Assembly (NCBI GenBank): GCA_015492875.1
Contig: WGEI01000591.1
Span: 1-9,355, forward strand
Length of the DNA stretch: 9,355 nucleotides
Direction: 5' to 3'
Source of the DNA: Anaerolineae bacterium
GTDB lineage: Bacteria > Chloroflexota > Anaerolineae > Aggregatilineales > Phototrophicaceae
In this document: positions 6,602 through 9,355 of the stretch, in pieces
How the letters are laid out: every line of letters begins with the position of its first letter
How positions within the stretch are numbered: the stretch's first letter is position 1
Notes under the pieces: model-generated
What the model was told of the DNA's origin: nothing
Database searches by the model: none
The model's input: only the letters and a program-made list of their open reading frames with translations
Made by a program: the position numbers and the translations under genes

Positions 6602-7690
6602 CTACTCATCTAAAGCCTGAAGTTCAGCTTCAATACGTTGGGTGTAATCCATAGCTTGCTGTGCCCAAAACCCAGATGGCGAGAGAGAGAGATAGCGCAA
6701 AAAATCCTCTAGCGCCTTTTCACGAGGCCCCATGGTGTAGAACAAAACGCCACGATGAAAATATGCGGGAGCATAAGCGGGGGCAATTGATAAAGCAGCG
6801 TTGTAATTGCTCAAAACGGCATCCCATTCGTAGAGCAAAAGCACCATTTGCCCGCGCAAGGTGTATAGTTCAGCCATATGTGATGGATTGTAAGCGACGT
6901 AAGGGAGCTGGTGATAAGCGCTAATCGCTTCATCTATCGCCATAACGGCAGCATCGTAGTCAAAGGTTAGTGCATAGAGTTGGGCTTGCGTCGCCAGCAG
7001 TATGCTTAATTCGTATGGCTGCGATGAAAAACGCGCTTGCATAGTTTGAATGAGAGAAAAGGCTTGGTCAGTTTGCCCCTGTTGCCAATAGCTCCATGCT
7101 AAATTAGCTGCAGTTGCGACATCGGAAGATGAGTTTTGGGCTTCTAATAGACGGATGGCATCATCAAACTCACCAGCCAATAGGGCACAATTTGCTTGAA
7201 AGAAAGCATCTCGCAAAAGCGGTGAATTCATATCCTCAACACAGACACCTTCGCCATAAAGTAGGATAGCCGCAATAGCTTCATAAGAGGCCACGGCAAA
7301 AGTATCTTGCGCATCATGCCAGCTATAAAGTACGGGGGATAGTCGTTGCAAAGGCGCAGCACGTTCGTGGGGAATATATAGCCGCCAGTCCGTGGGGATA
7401 GTCACATCCAATACCCATTTGTCGTTAAGCCCTGTCAACTCAAATGTCAAGTTAAGGGTGTAGCCATAATCGTTGAGTAAATCATCCAAATTTTGCGCAA
7501 ATTCATCAAGCTGTAAGGAGGCAGAGGCGCTATTCCAAACCATAAGTTCGATGGGAACAAGTTGATTTTGCGCTTTGAGGGAGAGTATGGGCAGTAAGAA
7601 CAAGACGTATACGCCCAGAATCACTTTTATCCCCAATTGCCCCTGTAAATATCCCAAAATATCCCAAATTTCGCCCTTCAACAAGGTCAC
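6602..7690 (-). CDS. Membrane-anchored tetratricopeptide-repeat (TPR) protein
   Basis: A 362-residue protein. Start: GTG at 7690 with a perfect AGGAGG six bases upstream; an ATG at 7711 would add seven residues but has only CAGGA touching it. Residues about 20-38 form one membrane helix (VILGVYVLFLLPILSL). Residues about 45-150 are an unrecognised beta-containing outer domain with a proline/tryptophan stretch (TIPTDWRLYIP). Residues about 160-340 contain about five TPR units, seen as repeated helix pairs: NCALLAGEFDDAIRLLE, NLAWSYWQQGQTDQAFSLI, LYALTFDYDAAVMAIDEAI, LRGQMVLLLYEWDAVLSNY and FHRGVLFYTMGPREKALEDF. TPRs bind partner proteins. The only cysteines, 150 and 168, may pair. The amidase follows on the same strand with a 117-base gap, so cotranscription is possible; the TPR domain could then recruit or assemble the amidase outside the membrane, but nothing in the sequence proves this. 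Confidence 0.9.
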   Translation of the reverse strand: MTLLKGEIWDILGYLQGQLGIKVILGVYVLFLLPILSLKAQNQLVPIELMVWNSASASLQLDEFAQNLDDLLNDYGYTLNLTFELTGLNDKWVLDVTIPTDWRLYIPHERAAPLQRLSPVLYSWHDAQDTFAVASYEAIAAILLYGEGVCVEDMNSPLLRDAFFQANCALLAGEFDDAIRLLEAQNSSSDVATAANLAWSYWQQGQTDQAFSLIQTMQARFSSQPYELSILLATQAQLYALTFDYDAAVMAIDEAISAYHQLPYVAYNPSHMAELYTLRGQMVLLLYEWDAVLSNYNAALSIAPAYAPAYFHRGVLFYTMGPREKALEDFLRYLSLSPSGFWAQQAMDYTQRIEAELQALDE

Positions 7691-7696
7691 ATCACG

Positions 7697-7702
7697 CCTC
7701 CT
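7697..7702 (-). promoter_or_regulatory. Ribosome binding site deciding the TPR start
   Basis: A perfect AGGAGG on the minus strand, 6 bases before GTG at 7690. It lies inside the reading frame if the upstream ATG at 7711 is used, which argues for the GTG. Confidence 0.65.
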
Positions 7703-7723
7703 GAAATCCATTCCTGAACTCGC

Positions 7724-7729
7724 TTTATA
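7724..7729 (-). promoter_or_regulatory. Possible -10 box for TPR gene
   Basis: TATAAA on the minus strand, about 34 bases before the GTG start. The 17-base-spaced -35 (CTTTAT) is poor, so this is only a candidate. Confidence 0.3.
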
Positions 7730-7742
7730 ACGGTTTTAAGGG

Positions 7743-7748
7743 TATAAT
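7743..7748 (+). promoter_or_regulatory. Possible -10 box for gyrA leader transcript
   Basis: A perfect TATAAT on the plus strand without a good -35 (TCGCTT at 17-base spacing). It would give a leader of about 230 bases before gyrA. A perfect TTGACA at 7800-7805 is the other candidate, but its -10 is poor (CATAAA 20 bases downstream, TAACCC 15). One of the two probably drives gyrA; I cannot decide which. Confidence 0.3.
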
Positions 7749-7959
7749 AAAGGGGTATATGGTGCGGGAAAAGCCCCGCCTAGTTTAGTCGCACAATGGT
7801 TGACAAATTTCGCACTTTCCTAACCCATAAACACGCAATCAAAGTCCACCTGATGAAGGCTTAATAGATGCTCAATGCCACATCCGCCATATGTCGGTGT
7901 ATTGAGATATTTTGCCAATAGTTATCGTGGACAAACCCTGAAGGGTGAAAGGAGTAAAA

Positions 7960-7974
7960 GCGGCAAGAGGCCGC
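7960..7974 (+). other. Hairpin between Shine-Dalgarno and gyrA start
   Basis: GCGGC (7960-7964) pairs with GCCGC (7970-7974) around AAGAG. It lies between the best Shine-Dalgarno, AAAGGAG at 7948-7954, and the gyrA ATG at 7984, which are otherwise 29 bases apart. A smaller stem, ACCC-TGAA-GGGT, sits just before the Shine-Dalgarno. Confidence 0.4.
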
Positions 7975-7983
7975 CTGCCAATC

Positions 7984-9355
7984 ATGACGGAAATCGGCAC
8001 AGTACGAACGATAAACATCAATGAGGAGATGCGTGGCAGCTATCTTGATTATGCCATGAGCGTTATAGTAGCACGCGCCCTGCCCGATGCACGTGATGGG
8101 CTGAAGCCCGTACACCGCCGCATCCTTTATGCAATGTATGATATGGGGTTACGGCCTGGCACCCCTTATAAGAAAAGCGCGCGCATCGTCGGCGAAGTTT
8201 TGGGTAAGTACCATCCCCATGGTGACCAAGCAGTCTATGACGCGATGGTACGTATGGCTCAAGATTTCTCTTTGCGCTACCCGATGGTGGACGGGCAGGG
8301 CAACTTCGGCAGTATGGATGGCGATGGCGCAGCAGCGATGCGTTATACAGAGGCGCGTATGGCGGCAATTGCTGCGGAGATGTTGGTGGACATCAACATG
8401 GATACGGTGGATTTCACCGATAACTATGATGGCACACAACAAGAGCCTACTGTTCTGCCCGCCCGTATTCCCAACTTACTGATTAACGGCGCATCGGGTA
8501 TCGCTGTGGGTATGGCCACCAATGTACCCCCTCACAATCTGCGAGAGGTAGCTGCCGCTATCAACTACATGATTGATAACTATCATCGTGTAGAGGACAT
8601 TTCTGTTGATGAATTAATGGAATTTGTTAAGGGGCCTGATTTTCCCACTGGTGGCACTGTCATTGTTGGCGATGAGTTGAAAGAGGCCTATGCCACAGGT
8701 AAAGGGCGGGTGGCTATCCGCGCTCATGCTGAAATTGAAGAGGGGCGCAACGGCTCTATCCAAATCGTCTTCACATCAATTCCCTATCAAGTCAACCGTG
8801 CGTCTGTCGTTGAGCGTATTGTGAGCATGGTGCGCAGCGGGCGGCTGGATATGGTGCGCGACCTGCGGGACGAATCTGACCGAAATGGGACGCGCTTAGT
8901 GGTTGAGTTGAAGCGCGGCGCACAACCCCTGACTGTACTCAATCGCCTATATAAATTCACCCAATTACAGAGCACTTATGGCATTCAAATGCTGGCGCTG
9001 GTCAATGGCGAACCACGCAATTTGAGTTTGCGGCGGGCACTGCAAATCTATATTGAGCACCGCTATGATGTCATCGTGCGACGCTCTAACTATGAGCTGA
9101 ATAAACTACGGGCGCGGGCGCATATTCTTGAAGGTTTGCTCAAAGCGCTATCGAGTATTGATGCCATCATTCAAACAATTCGCTCTGCATCAGATGCTGA
9201 ACAAGCGCGCAACGAGCTACAAACACGCTTTGAGCTATCGCAAGCGCAAGCTGAGGCCATTCTCGAAATGCAGTTGCGGCGTTTGGCGGCACTAGAGCGG
9301 CAGAAATTACAGAATGAATATGATGAGGTCATGGCGCGGATTGCCTATTTAGAAA
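7984..9355 (+). CDS. gyrA: DNA gyrase subunit A (N-terminal part, cut by window edge)
   Basis: 457 residues are visible, of roughly 800-850 expected. GyrA is the DNA breaking-joining subunit of gyrase, which works with GyrB (A2B2) to add negative supercoils using ATP. Seen: the GyrA opening MTEIGTVRTINI, SYLDYAMSVIVARALPDARD (20-38), GLKPVHRRILYAM at 39-51, GKYHPHGDQAVYD at 74-86, YPMVDGQGNFGS at 99-110, the catalytic tyrosine Tyr121 in AAMRYTEAR, and IPNLLINGASGIAVGMATN (162-180), then the tower and the beginning of the long coiled coil (QLRRLAALERQ at 430-440). Gln82 stands where E. coli has Ser83; the acidic Asp86 (E. coli Asp87) is kept. The C-terminal beta-pinwheel and GyrA box are outside, so ParC cannot be fully excluded, but the start strongly favours GyrA. 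An in-frame GTG at 7945 would extend it by 13 residues; the family pattern favours the ATG at 7984. Confidence 0.95.
   Translation, partial: MTEIGTVRTININEEMRGSYLDYAMSVIVARALPDARDGLKPVHRRILYAMYDMGLRPGTPYKKSARIVGEVLGKYHPHGDQAVYDAMVRMAQDFSLRYPMVDGQGNFGSMDGDGAAAMRYTEARMAAIAAEMLVDINMDTVDFTDNYDGTQQEPTVLPARIPNLLINGASGIAVGMATNVPPHNLREVAAAINYMIDNYHRVEDISVDELMEFVKGPDFPTGGTVIVGDELKEAYATGKGRVAIRAHAEIEEGRNGSIQIVFTSIPYQVNRASVVERIVSMVRSGRLDMVRDLRDESDRNGTRLVVELKRGAQPLTVLNRLYKFTQLQSTYGIQMLALVNGEPRNLSLRRALQIYIEHRYDVIVRRSNYELNKLRARAHILEGLLKALSSIDAIIQTIRSASDAEQARNELQTRFELSQAQAEAILEMQLRRLAALERQKLQNEYDEVMARIAYLE

Noticed and set aside
7764..7779. Short hairpin GCGGG / CCCGC between the TPR gene and gyrA
   Set aside because: Only 5 bp, no U tract, and placed between divergent genes where a terminator is not expected.
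7868..7921. A 17-codon ORF (ATG to TAG) in the gyrA leader with GAAGG 8 bases upstream
   Set aside because: Too short to separate from chance; no regulatory codon run or attenuator structure is linked to it.
8063..8482. Frames on both strands inside gyrA
   Set aside because: The GyrA frame is unbroken and carries all motifs of the breaking-joining domain across this stretch.
1..9355. CRISPR array, insertion sequence, tRNA, rRNA or defence system
   Set aside because: No spaced repeats, transposase, tRNA-like fold or defence-type nuclease or helicase seen; the recognised genes are mostly housekeeping or exported accessory proteins.

Overview
The window looks like chromosomal DNA of a free-living bacterium with moderate GC content. 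I infer Chloroflexota (Anaerolineae-like or a neighbouring class). The reasons are the GyrA N-terminus, a biotin ligase without a DNA-binding domain, an Ap4A-phosphorylase-like HIT protein, and several exported proteins with a single N-terminal membrane helix. This is from memory of family features, not a search. I see no mobile element, CRISPR array, tRNA or rRNA.

Layout. Positions 1-1288 (minus strand) hold a two-gene operon: a HIT-family nucleotide hydrolase/phosphorylase, then a thiolase that overlaps it by four bases (ATGA) and runs off the left edge. A 141-bp intergenic region holds back-to-back promoters. Positions 1430-3568 (plus) hold a stand-alone biotin-protein ligase and, 12 bp later, a membrane-anchored 454-residue protein of unknown function. 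Positions 3633-3863 (plus) hold a 76-residue protein with a very acidic N-terminus and one C-terminal membrane helix. A 9-bp perfect hairpin at 3877-3904 separates it from the convergent minus-strand genes.

Positions 3926-6484 (minus) encode a membrane-anchored penicillin-amidase-family N-terminal-serine hydrolase with its catalytic residues intact. Upstream of it, 6602-7690 (minus) encodes a membrane-anchored TPR protein. A 293-bp region (272 bp if the weaker ATG start of the TPR gene is used) separates this gene from gyrA, which starts at 7984 (plus) and runs off the right edge.

How the genes fit together. Thiolase and biotin ligase both touch acetyl-CoA metabolism (thiolysis/condensation, and activation of biotin carboxylases), but they lie in divergent operons. 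Three proteins (454-residue, amidase, TPR) share one plan: a short cytoplasmic N-terminus, one membrane helix, a large outer domain, and exactly two cysteines, both in the outer domain. GyrA is ordinary housekeeping except for a Gln at the quinolone-contact serine position and an unusual leader.

I found no convincing undescribed multi-gene system. The best leads are the 454-residue protein, which looks like an MA-type peptidase fold without its zinc motif flanked by two similar segments, and the acidic mini-protein beside it.
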